Source: Streptomyces litmocidini
GTDB taxonomy: Bacteria > Actinomycetota > Actinomycetes > Streptomycetales > Streptomycetaceae
Length of the DNA: 64,000 nucleotides
Reading direction: 5' to 3'
NCBI RefSeq assembly: GCF_014649755.1
Contig: NZ_BMTQ01000006.1
Location: forward strand, 310,001 to 374,000
In this document: positions 46,835-54,421 of the stretch, one piece after another
Layout of the letters: each line of letters starts with the position of its first letter
Position numbering within the stretch: position 1 is the first letter of the stretch
Notes under the pieces: model-generated
What the model saw: the letters and a program-made list of their open reading frames with translations, nothing else
What the model was told of the DNA's origin: nothing
The model's database searches: none
Program-made: the position numbers and the translations under genes

Positions 46835-47071
46835 TCAGGGCGCGCCGGGCCCGCCCGGGCGTTCCCGTACTCGGTCGGGGCCGGGGGCGTACTCGGGGCG
46901 GGGGTTCCGGACTCCCGCCTCCGGCGGTCCGTACCCGCCCAGGAGGGCGACCGTCGCCGCCGCGCCGCCGAAGGCGCGTATCGCGCGGAGGGCGGTGGCG
47001 AGGCGGTGGGGGCGGGGGGCGGTGGTCACGCGGGGGCGGGGCGTCGCTGCGGGGAAGGTCGTCGCGGTCAT
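46835..47071 (-). CDS. Small hypothetical protein
   Basis: This 78-residue protein has a basic Pro/Thr N terminus, an amphipathic or membrane-like helix (LATALRAIRAFGGAAATVALLGGYG) and a Pro/Arg-rich tail. Third positions are almost all G or C, so it is probably real. The ATG at 47071 has GGAGG too close; the ATG at 47095 has none, so the start is uncertain. Similar short proteins in streptomycetes are unassigned. It is divergent from helD. Confidence 0.5.
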   Translation of the reverse strand: MTATTFPAATPRPRVTTAPRPHRLATALRAIRAFGGAAATVALLGGYGPPEAGVRNPRPEYAPGPDRVRERPGGPGAP

Positions 47072-47148
47072 GCCTCCATGATGGAATCCGGACATTGCGG
47101 ATACATCGGCCTGGGGGTGGAACCCGGGTCCCCCTCGCGTCGGACCCC

Positions 47149-47162
47149 TCCCCCTAGGGGGA
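47149..47162. promoter_or_regulatory. 14-bp perfect palindrome upstream of helD
   Basis: TCCCCCTAGGGGGA lies 137 bp upstream of the helD start, followed by GAAAAGG. It may bind a regulator of helD or of the divergent small protein. The gap 47072-47298 holds both promoters; TACACT (47192-47197) is a possible helD -10. Confidence 0.4.
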
Positions 47163-47298
47163 AAAGGATTCGCCCCGGCCGACCGCCGGAGCTACACTCG
47201 TCCGCTTCCCCGCCTCCCTCCGTGGAGCGCCGCCGTCCGGTCGGAAACCGGCGGCCACTCCGTCGTGTCCGCGTATCCACCTGCCCGGAGGCTTCACC

Positions 47299-49338
47299 GT
47301 GTCCGCATCCGATCCGTCCGACCCGTCCGACCCGCTCGCGCGCGAGCGCGCCCATCTGACCTCGTCCCGCGCCGCGCTGCGCGCGATGCGGGAGGACGTC
47401 GAGGCGCTCGACATCAAGGACGTCACCGCGAACTGGGTCAACTCCCTGGTGCTCGGGCGGCAGATCGAGGAGCGGATCAAGGCGCTCGCGGACCTCGCCG
47501 ACACCCCGCTCTTCTTCGGGCGGCTCGACTACCTGCACACCACGCAGGAGGGCCAGCGGTTCTACATCGGGCGGCGGCACGTCCACGACGCCGACGGCGA
47601 TCCGATGGTGATCGACTGGCGTGCGCCGGTCTCGCAGCCGTACTACCAGGCGTCGAAGAAGGACCCGCAGGACGTGGGCCTGCGGCGACGCTTCGGGTAC
47701 ACGGGCGGCGAACTCACCGCGTACGAGGACGAGCACCTCTCCGACCCGGAGGAACTCGAACGCACCAGCCGCCTCCTCCAGGCCGAGATCGAGCGGCCCC
47801 GCGTCGGCCCCATGCGCGACATCGTCGCCACCATCCAGCCGGAGCAGGACGGCATCGTCCGCTCCGACCTGTCGGGAACGGTGTGCGTGCAGGGAGGGCC
47901 GGGCACCGGGAAGACGGCCGTCGGCCTGCACCGTGTCGCGTACCTGCTCTACGCGCACCGGGAGCGGCTCGCCCGCACCGGCACCCTGGTCATCGGGCCG
48001 AACCGTTCCTTCCTCCACTACATCGAGCAGGTCCTGCCCGCGCTCGGCGAACTGGAGGTCCGGCAGGCGACGGTCGACGACCTCGTCGCGCACGTCGAGG
48101 TGCGGGGCACGGACGAGGCGGCGACGGCGGTCGTGAAGGGCGACGCCCGGATGGCGGAGGTGCTGCGGCGGGCGGTCCGCTCGCACGTGACGCTGCCGGA
48201 GGAACCCCTGACGGTGGTGCGCGGCTCCCGGCGCTGGCGGGTCCCGGCGCACGAACTTGAGCAGATCGTAAGGGAGTTGCTCGACCGCGACATCCGGTAC
48301 GGCGCCGCCCGCGAGGCCCTCCCGCAGCGCGTCGCGCACGCCGTCCTGGTCCGGATGGAGGAGGCCGGCGAGGCGCCCGACGACCGCGTGCAGAACGCGG
48401 TCGCGCGGAACACGGCGGTGAAGGCCCTGGTGAAGGAGTGCTGGCCGCTCGTCGAGCCCGCGAAGCTGGTCCTGCGGCTGCTGAGCGACGCCGACTTCCT
48501 CGCCGAGCACGCCGAGGGACTGCTCACCGAGGACGAGCAGAAGCTGCTGCTGTGGGCGAAGCCGGCGCGGAGCGCGAGGGCGGCGAAGTGGTCGGCGGCG
48601 GACGCCGTCCTCATCGACGAGGCGAAGGACCTGGTGGAGCGGACGCACTCGCTCGGGCACGTGGTCCTCGACGAGGCGCAGGACCTGTCCCCCATGCAGT
48701 ACCGGGCGGTGGGCCGCCGCTGCACGACCGGTTCGGCGACGGTCCTGGGCGACCTGGCGCAGGGCACGACGCCGTGGGCGACGGAGAGCTGGGCGCAGGC
48801 GCTCGGGCACCTGGGGAAGCCGGAGGCGGTGGTGGAGGAGCTGACGGCCGGTTTCCGCGTGCCGCGCGAGGTGATCGCGTACGCCTCGCGGCTCCTTCCG
48901 CACATGTCGCCGGGGCTCGCGGCGGTGGAGTCGGTCCGGGAGAACCCGGGCTCGCTGGAGGTCCGTTCCGGTGACGCGCTCGACGAGGACGTCGTCGCGG
49001 CCTGCGTCGAGGCGCTGACGCACGAGGGCTCGACCGGCCTGATCGCCGCGGACGCGCGGATCGCGCCGCTCGCGGAGGCGCTGACGGCGGCCGGTCTGGC
49101 GTACCTCTCCCCCGGCGAGGAGACGACGGCCGAGTCGCGCCTCACGCTGGTCCCGGCCTCGCTCGCGAAGGGCCTGGAGTACGACTACGTGGTCCTGGAC
49201 GAGCCGGCGGCCGTCGTCGACGGCGAACCGGACGAGCGGACGGGCCTGCGCCGGCTGTACGTGGCGCTGACGCGTGCGGTGTCGGGCCTGACGGTCGTCC
49301 ACTCGGCCCCGCTGCCCGAGCAGTTGGGGACCCCGTGA
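47299..49338 (+). CDS. helD: RNA polymerase-recycling motor HelD
   Basis: This 679-residue UvrD-like ATPase matches actinobacterial HelD, which enters RNA polymerase and frees stalled or post-termination complexes. The N-terminal coiled-coil (about 10-70) is expected to enter the secondary channel; Walker A GGPGTGKT is at 199-206, DEAQDLSP follows near 457, and the C-terminal motif TLVPASLAKGLEYDYVVLDEP and LYVALTRA close motor domain 2. The GTG has GGAGG 7 nt upstream. The stop overlaps the VOC gene start by 4 bp. In other actinobacteria HelD-like proteins influence rifamycin tolerance; no such claim can be made here. Confidence 0.9.
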   Translation: MSASDPSDPSDPLARERAHLTSSRAALRAMREDVEALDIKDVTANWVNSLVLGRQIEERIKALADLADTPLFFGRLDYLHTTQEGQRFYIGRRHVHDADGDPMVIDWRAPVSQPYYQASKKDPQDVGLRRRFGYTGGELTAYEDEHLSDPEELERTSRLLQAEIERPRVGPMRDIVATIQPEQDGIVRSDLSGTVCVQGGPGTGKTAVGLHRVAYLLYAHRERLARTGTLVIGPNRSFLHYIEQVLPALGELEVRQATVDDLVAHVEVRGTDEAATAVVKGDARMAEVLRRAVRSHVTLPEEPLTVVRGSRRWRVPAHELEQIVRELLDRDIRYGAAREALPQRVAHAVLVRMEEAGEAPDDRVQNAVARNTAVKALVKECWPLVEPAKLVLRLLSDADFLAEHAEGLLTEDEQKLLLWAKPARSARAAKWSAADAVLIDEAKDLVERTHSLGHVVLDEAQDLSPMQYRAVGRRCTTGSATVLGDLAQGTTPWATESWAQALGHLGKPEAVVEELTAGFRVPREVIAYASRLLPHMSPGLAAVESVRENPGSLEVRSGDALDEDVVAACVEALTHEGSTGLIAADARIAPLAEALTAAGLAYLSPGEETTAESRLTLVPASLAKGLEYDYVVLDEPAAVVDGEPDERTGLRRLYVALTRAVSGLTVVHSAPLPEQLGTP

Positions 49339-49748
49339 CCGCGGTCGGGGCGCTGCACCACGTCGAGCTGTGGGTGGGTGACCTGGCGCGGGCCGAACGC
49401 AGCCTCGGCTGGCTGCTCGGGGCGCTCGGATACGCGCCCTTCCAGTCCTGGGAGGGCGGCCGCAGCTGGGCGCTCGGTTCCTGCTACCTGGTCGTGGAGG
49501 AGTCCCCGGCCCGTACGTCGGACCGCCACGACCGCCTCCGTCCGGGCCTCAACCACCTGGCCTTCCACGCGGGCGACCGGGCGGCCGTCGACGCCCTCGT
49601 CGCCGAGGCCCCGGCGCACGGCTGGCGCCTGCTGTTCGCGGACCGGCACCCGTACGCGGGCGGGGCGGGTCACTACGCGGCGTACCTGGAGGACGAGGAC
49701 GGCTTCGAGGTGGAGCTGGTGGCGGCGGAACCGGCAGCCCGGGGGTGA
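49335..49748 (+). CDS. VOC-family protein (glyoxalase/bleomycin-resistance fold)
   Basis: This 137-residue protein has two beta-alpha-beta-beta-beta modules of the vicinal-oxygen-chelate fold. Likely metal ligands are the His in HHVELWV (about residue 9), the His in LNHLAFHAG, and the Glu in DGFEVELV near the end. Family members act as lyases, dioxygenases or binding proteins for drugs; the substrate is unknown. GTG at 49335 overlaps the helD stop (GTGA), so the two are translationally coupled. A duplicated stop region follows. Confidence 0.87.
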   Translation: MTAVGALHHVELWVGDLARAERSLGWLLGALGYAPFQSWEGGRSWALGSCYLVVEESPARTSDRHDRLRPGLNHLAFHAGDRAAVDALVAEAPAHGWRLLFADRHPYAGGAGHYAAYLEDEDGFEVELVAAEPAARG

Positions 49749-49778
49749 GCCGCGCCCCGGGAGTGAGCCGCGCCCCGG
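49745..49778 (+). repeat. 16-bp tandem duplication spanning the VOC stop codon
   Basis: GTGAGCCGCGCCCCGG occurs at 49745-49760 and 49763-49778 (18-bp period). The first copy holds the real TGA stop; the second adds a second in-frame TGA. It is a short local duplication at a gene end. Confidence 0.85.
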
Positions 49779-49787
49779 AGCGGGTCG

Positions 49788-50663
49788 TCACGGGGGGTCG
49801 GCGAGGGCTTCGGTGAAGGTGCGGCGGGCGACCGCGGCCAGGACGGGGTTCTCGACGCGGTAGTACTGCTCCGTCATCAGGCCCCAGGAGAGCGCCCAGC
49901 CACGGCCCCGTGCCCAGGTCGCGCCGTCGACCCCGGCGGCTTCCCGGAAGAGGGGCCGGGTCCCGGCGGTGAGCAGCGTCCAGGCGCACATCATGTCGGC
50001 GGCGGGGTCCCCGGTGCCGAGGCCGCCGAAGTCGATGACAGCGGTCAGGCGTCCGGCGCGGCCGAGGAGGTTGCCGGGCAGCAGGTCGCCGTGGAGCCAG
50101 ACGGGCTCCCCGTCCCACTCCGGCACCCGCAGCACCGCCTCCCAGGCGGCCGTGGCGGCCCGCGCCGCGGCGGGGTCGTCGGCGCCGAGCACGCGGACCG
50201 CCTCCCGCGTCTCCGCGTCGCGCCCGCTCACCGGCCCGCCCCGCCAGGAGGCGGGGCCGCCGGCCGCTCCGGCCTCGCGCAGGGCGACGCCGAAGCGGCC
50301 CAACTCGACGGCGGCGTGGGCGAGATCGGTGATCGGCGCGTTGTACGCGTCGTCGCCGTCGAGCCAGGCGAACACCGACCACGGCCGGTCGTACCCCTCC
50401 CCCGGCACTCCCCGCCCGACGGGCACGGGCACGGGCAGGGGAAGGTGCGGCGCGAGGCGGGGCAGCCACTTCTGCTCCTTCTCGGCCTGTCCGACGGCCC
50501 AGTCGGCCTTCGGCAGCCGTACGGCGTACTCGTCGCCGAGCCGGAACATGACGTTGTCGGTGCCGGCGGAGTCCACCTCCCGCACGGGAAGTCCCGCCCA
50601 TGCGGGGAACTGGGCGGCGATCAGCCGCTCGACGAGGGCGGTGTCGAGGGCGGGGACGGTCAT
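49788..50663 (-). CDS. Aminoglycoside phosphotransferase-fold kinase (APH)
   Basis: This 291-residue protein has the APH kinase fold. Brenner-type catalytic loop is LHGDLLPGNLL (about 190-200), the metal-binding motif is VIDFGGLGTGDPAADM, and the ATP lysine is in AVRLPKA near residue 54. It phosphorylates an unknown small molecule; antibiotic resistance should not be assumed. The ATG at 50663 begins MTVPALD; a longer start adds seven residues. It lies 17 bp downstream of a TetR gene on the same strand and may be co-transcribed. Confidence 0.87.
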   Translation of the reverse strand: MTVPALDTALVERLIAAQFPAWAGLPVREVDSAGTDNVMFRLGDEYAVRLPKADWAVGQAEKEQKWLPRLAPHLPLPVPVPVGRGVPGEGYDRPWSVFAWLDGDDAYNAPITDLAHAAVELGRFGVALREAGAAGGPASWRGGPVSGRDAETREAVRVLGADDPAAARAATAAWEAVLRVPEWDGEPVWLHGDLLPGNLLGRAGRLTAVIDFGGLGTGDPAADMMCAWTLLTAGTRPLFREAAGVDGATWARGRGWALSWGLMTEQYYRVENPVLAAVARRTFTEALADPP

Positions 50664-50680
50664 GCGGTCGACGCTAGCCG

Positions 50681-51274
50681 TCAAGGTCCTTCCGGGCCAC
50701 GGGATTTCGGCTTCTCCTCCGGCCGGTCCAGGACCAGGTCCCCCGCCCGGGCGAGGACCTCGGCACGGGTGCGGCCCGGGTGGTCGGCGGCGAGGAAGTG
50801 GTGGCCGATGGCCACGCAGAAGGCGAGGAGGGAGCGGGCCTCGACCTCGTCGGGGTCGGCGCAGAAGGTGCCGATCATCTCGCGGAGCAACTCCATGCGC
50901 CGGTTGTCGACGCGGCGCAGGCGGGCGGCGACGGTCTCGTCGCGCCGGGCCCAGTCGCGGACGGCGAGGTCGATGGGGCGCAGCCGGTCGCCGGAGAAGG
51001 TGAGCACGCCGGCGAGGGTGATGAGGGCCCTCGGATCGCCGCCCGGGTCCTGCCGGACGCGGTCGACGACCTGGTCGGCGGCCTCCCGCTCCCAGGTGTC
51101 GAGCATGGCGGCGAGGAGGGCGTCGCGGTCGGCGAAGTACCCGTAGAAACCGCCTTTGGTGACGCCGAGGCGTTTGGCGAGCGCTTCGACGCGGACGGCG
51201 TCGGGCCCGCCGTCGGCGAGGACGGCCAGCCCCTCCTCGACCCAGCGTTCGCGCGGTGTGCGTGCGGCGCCCAC
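50681..51274 (-). CDS. TetR-family transcriptional regulator
   Basis: This 197-residue regulator has an N-terminal HTH (RVEALAKRLGVTKGGFYGYFADRDALLAAML, about 28-58) and a helical ligand-binding half. The GTG start at 51274 has GGAGG 7 nt upstream. It is divergent from the DUF2867 gene, with a perfect TATACGC dyad in the gap that is probably its operator. An APH-fold kinase gene follows on the same strand. It likely represses DUF2867 and itself. Confidence 0.92.
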   Translation of the reverse strand: MGAARTPRERWVEEGLAVLADGGPDAVRVEALAKRLGVTKGGFYGYFADRDALLAAMLDTWEREAADQVVDRVRQDPGGDPRALITLAGVLTFSGDRLRPIDLAVRDWARRDETVAARLRRVDNRRMELLREMIGTFCADPDEVEARSLLAFCVAIGHHFLAADHPGRTRAEVLARAGDLVLDRPEEKPKSRGPEGP

Positions 51275-51303
51275 GGTGTGTCCTCCCTCACTCGCCGACC
51301 GAA

Positions 51304-51363
51304 TATACGCCTCCGTACATCAGGTCTGGCATCGTTGGCCTCGTCGTTATACGCAAGCGTATA
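51304..51363. promoter_or_regulatory. TetR operators in the divergent gap
   Basis: TATACGC-AA-GCGTATA (51348-51363) is a perfect 7-2-7 dyad 23 bp upstream of the DUF2867 start. TATACGCCTCCGTACA (51304-51319) is a degenerate second copy nearer the TetR gene. Two sites suit repression of both divergent promoters by the TetR protein. Confidence 0.65.
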
Positions 51364-51385
51364 GAACTGGGAAGGCGACAGCGCC

Positions 51386-51979
51386 ATGAAGCTCCCCGTC
51401 ACCGAACACACCGCCCGGCCGTGGCGGATCCACGCCCACACCCCCGACTTCACGGTGGAGGACGTCTGGTCCTTCCGCACTCCGGGCGCCGGGCCCGACG
51501 ACTTCCCGCGCGTGCTCGCGGCGATCGCGGCCGGCGCCTCCCGGCAGTCCGGGGCGTCGGGGTTCCTGTTCGCGGTGCGCCGGAAGCTGGGCGCCCTGCT
51601 CGGCTGGGACGGCCCGGAGGCCGGCCTCGGCCCGCGCGTCCGCTCGCTGCGCGAGCGCATGCCGGAGGACCTGACGGCGACGGCGGACCCCGTCCCGGGC
51701 CCGGGCTCCTTCGTCCCGCTGTACGAGCTCCACGACGAGTGCGCCAGGGAGCTGGCGAACAAGACCGTCCACGGGGTCCTGCACCTGGGCTGGGTGGAGA
51801 CCCCCGACGGCGGCCACGAACTCCGCATGGCGGTCCTGGTCAAGCCCAACGGCCGCTCGGGCCGCCTCTACATGGCCCTGATCGCACCCTTCCGGCACCT
51901 GATCGTCTACCCGGCGATGACCCGCCAGTGGGAGACCGCCTGGCGGGACCGGGAGCGGCTGCCCGGGCAGCACCCCTAG
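51386..51979 (+). CDS. DUF2867 domain protein
   Basis: This 197-residue protein matches DUF2867, seen alone or fused to SDR-type NAD-binding domains. Conserved pieces are the N-terminal DFTVEDVWSF, FVPLYELHDECARELANKTVHGVLHLGWV and the C-terminal MALIAPFRHLIVYPAMTRQWETAW. No catalytic residue is known. It is divergent from the TetR regulator and probably under its control. The 3' end is convergent with cutC, 90 bp apart. Confidence 0.87.
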   Translation: MKLPVTEHTARPWRIHAHTPDFTVEDVWSFRTPGAGPDDFPRVLAAIAAGASRQSGASGFLFAVRRKLGALLGWDGPEAGLGPRVRSLRERMPEDLTATADPVPGPGSFVPLYELHDECARELANKTVHGVLHLGWVETPDGGHELRMAVLVKPNGRSGRLYMALIAPFRHLIVYPAMTRQWETAWRDRERLPGQHP

Positions 51980-52069
51980 GGAGGCCGGCCCCCCGGGGAG
52001 CCGAACCCCTCAGGGCGCAGGCGGTGTCCGGCGGACGCCGCGAGCCCGGCCCGACCGGCAGGACACCCC

Positions 52070-52759
52070 CTAGGTGTCGAGCGCCTCGCGCCACGTCCGT
52101 ACCGCTTCCGGCGCGACCGGGTGGGTCCAGCCCCGGGGGCGGGCCGCGCCGCCGATGTGGAAGGCGGTGAGGCCGGCCGCGCGGAGGGTCGGGAGGTGGT
52201 CGAGGCGGAGGCCGCCGCCGACGAGGATCCGGGGTTCGTAGCCCGGTTCGCCGGTGCGGGCGGCTTCGGCGCGCAGGGTCGGCAGGCCGTCGTCGACGCC
52301 GGCCGCCGCGCCGGCCGTCAGGTAGGTGTCGAGGCCGGGCAGGTCGGCGAGGAGCTTGCGCAGGCCGTCGCGGTCGGCGGCGCGGTCGATCGCCCGGTGG
52401 AAGGTCCAGTGGCAGCCGTCGAGGACGGCGATCAGGCGCTCGACGGCCACGAGGTCCGGTTCGCCGTCGGGGGTGAGGAAGCCGAGGACGAATTCGGTCG
52501 CGCCCGCCGCGCGGAGTTCCTCCGCGCGGCCGACCAGGGCGTCGAGGTCGCCGGCCGCGAATCCGTCGGTGAGCCGGAGCATCACGCGCAGCGGGATGTC
52601 GACGGCCGCCCGGACGGCGGCGAAGGACGCCGTGGACGGGGTGAGTCCGTCCGCCGCCATGTCGGTGACGAGTTCGAGCCGGTCTGCGCCACCGGTCTGG
52701 GCGGCGACCGCGTCTTCCTCGTCGAGGGCGATCACCTCAAGGACTGCACGGTTGGTCAT
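52070..52759 (-). CDS. cutC: CutC family protein
   Basis: This 229-residue TIM-barrel protein matches CutC. Characteristic motifs are EVIALDEEDAVAAQTGGADRLELV, TFHRAIDR and ILVGGGL. CutC was named for copper homeostasis, but its role is disputed. Here it lies directly downstream of a probable copper protein gene on the same strand. The ATG at 52759 is favoured; the ATG three codons upstream has GGAGG too close. A dre-like palindrome sits 29 bp upstream, so sugar-linked control by DasR is possible. Confidence 0.9.
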   Translation of the reverse strand: MTNRAVLEVIALDEEDAVAAQTGGADRLELVTDMAADGLTPSTASFAAVRAAVDIPLRVMLRLTDGFAAGDLDALVGRAEELRAAGATEFVLGFLTPDGEPDLVAVERLIAVLDGCHWTFHRAIDRAADRDGLRKLLADLPGLDTYLTAGAAAGVDDGLPTLRAEAARTGEPGYEPRILVGGGLRLDHLPTLRAAGLTAFHIGGAARPRGWTHPVAPEAVRTWREALDT

Positions 52760-52787
52760 CGCGCCCATTCCTCCATGAATGACGGCT

Positions 52788-52803
52788 ACAGGTCTAGTCC
52801 AAT
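52788..52803 (-). promoter_or_regulatory. DasR-like (dre) box upstream of cutC
   Basis: ACAGGTCTAGTCCAAT matches the published dre consensus ACTGGTCTAGACCAGT in 13 of 16 positions, keeping the core GGTCTAG and CCA. It lies 29 bp upstream of the cutC ATG and just past the stop of the preceding gene. DasR regulates N-acetylglucosamine genes in Streptomyces. Confidence 0.45.
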
Positions 52804-52810
52804 GTCCAGA

Positions 52811-53788
52811 CTAGCCGTGTGCGTGCTCTCCCGCACCGTGCCCCGCCTCACCCGCCCCACTCGCGGCCGGAGCGGGCGCCCCGCCCGACGCGCCCGCCTT
52901 CACCGTGAAGGCCGCCGTGCGGACCTTCCCCTCGTGCTGGAAGTCGAGGAAGAGGCGGTACGTGCCCGCGCTGGGCGCCGTCGCCGTGAAGGAGACGTCC
53001 GGGCCGGGGCCGCCCTCGTTCGGGTGCACGTGGAGGTAGGCGAGGTCGCCGTCGCGCAGGGCGACGAGGTGCCCGTACGCGCCGAGGTACGGCTCCAGGT
53101 CGGTGACGGGCTTCCCGGCCCTGGTCACGGTGAGCTTCAGTTCGCCCGCCTTGCCCGGGTCCAGGACGCCGCCGAGCCGGACCTGGTAGCCGTCGACGTT
53201 CGCGGTGGGGGCGACGGCGGGCAGCGGCTTCGGCGCGTACGCGCCCGGGACGGCGAGGTCGGCGCCGAGCGTGACGCCCCGCGCGCCCTTCGCCGCCGGC
53301 TTGAAGTCGGCGAAGGCCTTGTAGCCGCCGGCGGCCGGCAGGTCCGCGTCCACCGACCAGGTGCCGTCGGCGGCCCTCACCGGGTGCAGGTGGCGGAAGG
53401 TGTTGAGGTCGCGCGAGGCGACGATGAAGTGCAGCTCCTTGCCGTGCTCGGTGGCGAAGGCGGTGACCTTCCTGCCGGCCGCGTCCTTGATGGAGAACTT
53501 CAGGGTGCTGCGGCCGGCGGCGGGGGTGGGGGTCTCCAGGGCGAGGGTGTAGCCGTCCTGGGAGACCTGGAGGCCGCCGGGGAGGTCCGGGGCCGGGGCG
53601 GCGGCGCCTTCCTCGTGGCCCGCGTGCCCGTCGCCCCCCTCCTTCTGCGGGTCCTGGGCCGCGTGGCCCGCGTGCTCGGTCCTCTTCGGCTCCTCGACGG
53701 GGCCGACCCCCTTGCCGACCCCGTACGCGGTCCCGAAGGTCGCGGCGAGCGCGGCGGCAAAGGCAGTGATCTTCACTCCGGTGTTCAT
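52811..53788 (-). CDS. Secreted His-rich protein, probable copper-handling
   Basis: This 325-residue protein has a signal or anchor segment (about 1-25, ITAFAAALAATFGTAYG), a His-rich spacer (EHAGHAAQD, DGHAGHEEG), and repeated modules with HxHP motifs (FRHLHPV and YLHVHPNEGG). The C terminus is again His-rich (GHGAGEHAHG). Clusters of His outside the cell suggest metal, probably copper, binding. It is divergent from copZ, with a CsoR-type box lying inside its own promoter. Function is inferred; no named family fits fully. Confidence 0.75.
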   Translation of the reverse strand: MNTGVKITAFAAALAATFGTAYGVGKGVGPVEEPKRTEHAGHAAQDPQKEGGDGHAGHEEGAAAPAPDLPGGLQVSQDGYTLALETPTPAAGRSTLKFSIKDAAGRKVTAFATEHGKELHFIVASRDLNTFRHLHPVRAADGTWSVDADLPAAGGYKAFADFKPAAKGARGVTLGADLAVPGAYAPKPLPAVAPTANVDGYQVRLGGVLDPGKAGELKLTVTRAGKPVTDLEPYLGAYGHLVALRDGDLAYLHVHPNEGGPGPDVSFTATAPSAGTYRLFLDFQHEGKVRTAAFTVKAGASGGAPAPAASGAGEAGHGAGEHAHG

Positions 53789-53841
53789 GACTGCTCTCCC
53801 GTACGTGGGTGGCGCGGGCATTCGTGCGCCCGATGCACTTC

Positions 53842-53869
53842 ACCATACCCCTGGGGGGTATCAAGTCAA
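53842..53869 (-). promoter_or_regulatory. CsoR-type operator and promoter of the His-rich gene
   Basis: On the minus strand, TTGACT (53869-53864), 16 bp, TATGGT (53847-53842) forms a promoter. The dyad ATACCCC-TGG-GGGGTAT (53845-53861) lies between and over these elements. This arrangement is standard for CsoR repression relieved by copper(I). Confidence 0.75.
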
Positions 53870-53883
53870 GTCGTCTTCCGCGC

Positions 53884-53912
53884 TTGCGCCGGATACCACC
53901 GGGGGGTATACA
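53884..53912 (+). promoter_or_regulatory. CsoR-type operator and promoter of copZ-copA
   Basis: TTGCGC (53884-53889), 17 bp, TATACA (53907-53912) is a promoter towards copZ. ATACCACCGGGGGGTAT (53893-53909) fills the spacer. CsoR should repress here and release when copper is bound. Confidence 0.75.
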
Positions 53913-53927
53913 TGGACACACGACCGG

Positions 53928-53944
53928 ATACCCCCTGAGGGTAT
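53928..53944 (+). promoter_or_regulatory. Third CsoR-type box in the copZ leader
   Basis: ATACCCCCTGAGGGTAT lies downstream of the likely transcription start and upstream of the ribosome-binding site (GAGGAGG at about 53963). It may act as a second repressor site or a roadblock. Confidence 0.65.
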
Positions 53945-53974
53945 CGCCGAGAGGAACCGACCGAGGAGGAAGCC

Positions 53975-54262
53975 ATGGGCTCCTGCTGCACCCCCGACAA
54001 CAGCTGCTCGACCAACTCCGGCGAGGCGACCGCCGTCGCGGTCGCCGACAGCACCGTCACCGTCTACGCCGTCTCCGGCATGACGTGCGGCCACTGCAAG
54101 AGCGCGATCACCAAGTCCGTCAGCGCCCTCGACGGGGTCATCTCCGTCGACGTCGACGTCGACGGCGGCCTGGTGACCGTGACCACCGGCGGCGAGCCCG
54201 ACGACGCCGCGGTCACCGCGGCCGTCGACGACGCGGGCTACGAGCTGACCGGTCGGGCCTGA
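53975..54262 (+). CDS. copZ: Copper chaperone (HMA domain)
   Basis: This 95-residue protein has one HMA domain with GMTCGHC (C38, C41) that binds copper(I) and passes it to CopA. Unlike classic 65-70-residue CopZ, the N terminus has an extra Cys-containing extension (GSCCTPDNSC, C4, C5, C11), which could bind metal too. The ATG has GAGGAGG upstream. Repressed through the CsoR boxes at 53893 and 53928. The copA gene follows 159 bp downstream; that gap has no visible gene. Confidence 0.92.
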   Translation: MGSCCTPDNSCSTNSGEATAVAVADSTVTVYAVSGMTCGHCKSAITKSVSALDGVISVDVDVDGGLVTVTTGGEPDDAAVTAAVDDAGYELTGRA

Positions 54263-54421
54263 TCCGCCGCCGGGCAGACCGGCACCCCGCCGGCGTCCCC
54301 CGTCCCGGTACCCGACGGTCCGCCCGGCAGCGGACACCGCCCGCACCACCCCGGCCGCCGGGGTCCGCCCCTCACGCACGGACCCCGGCCCCCGAACCCC
54401 GCTACACCCGAGGAGCAGGAA

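Noticed and set aside
47149-47162. The palindrome as a rifamycin-associated element marking HelR
   Set aside because: I cannot match it to that element from memory, and the protein sequence fits HelD rather than HelR.
47068-49302. A 744-codon minus-strand frame antisense to helD
   Set aside because: It is Arg-rich shadow translation; helD on the plus strand has all motor motifs.
49788-50663. An aminoglycoside-resistance gene
   Set aside because: Only the general APH kinase fold is visible; substrates of such proteins are very diverse.
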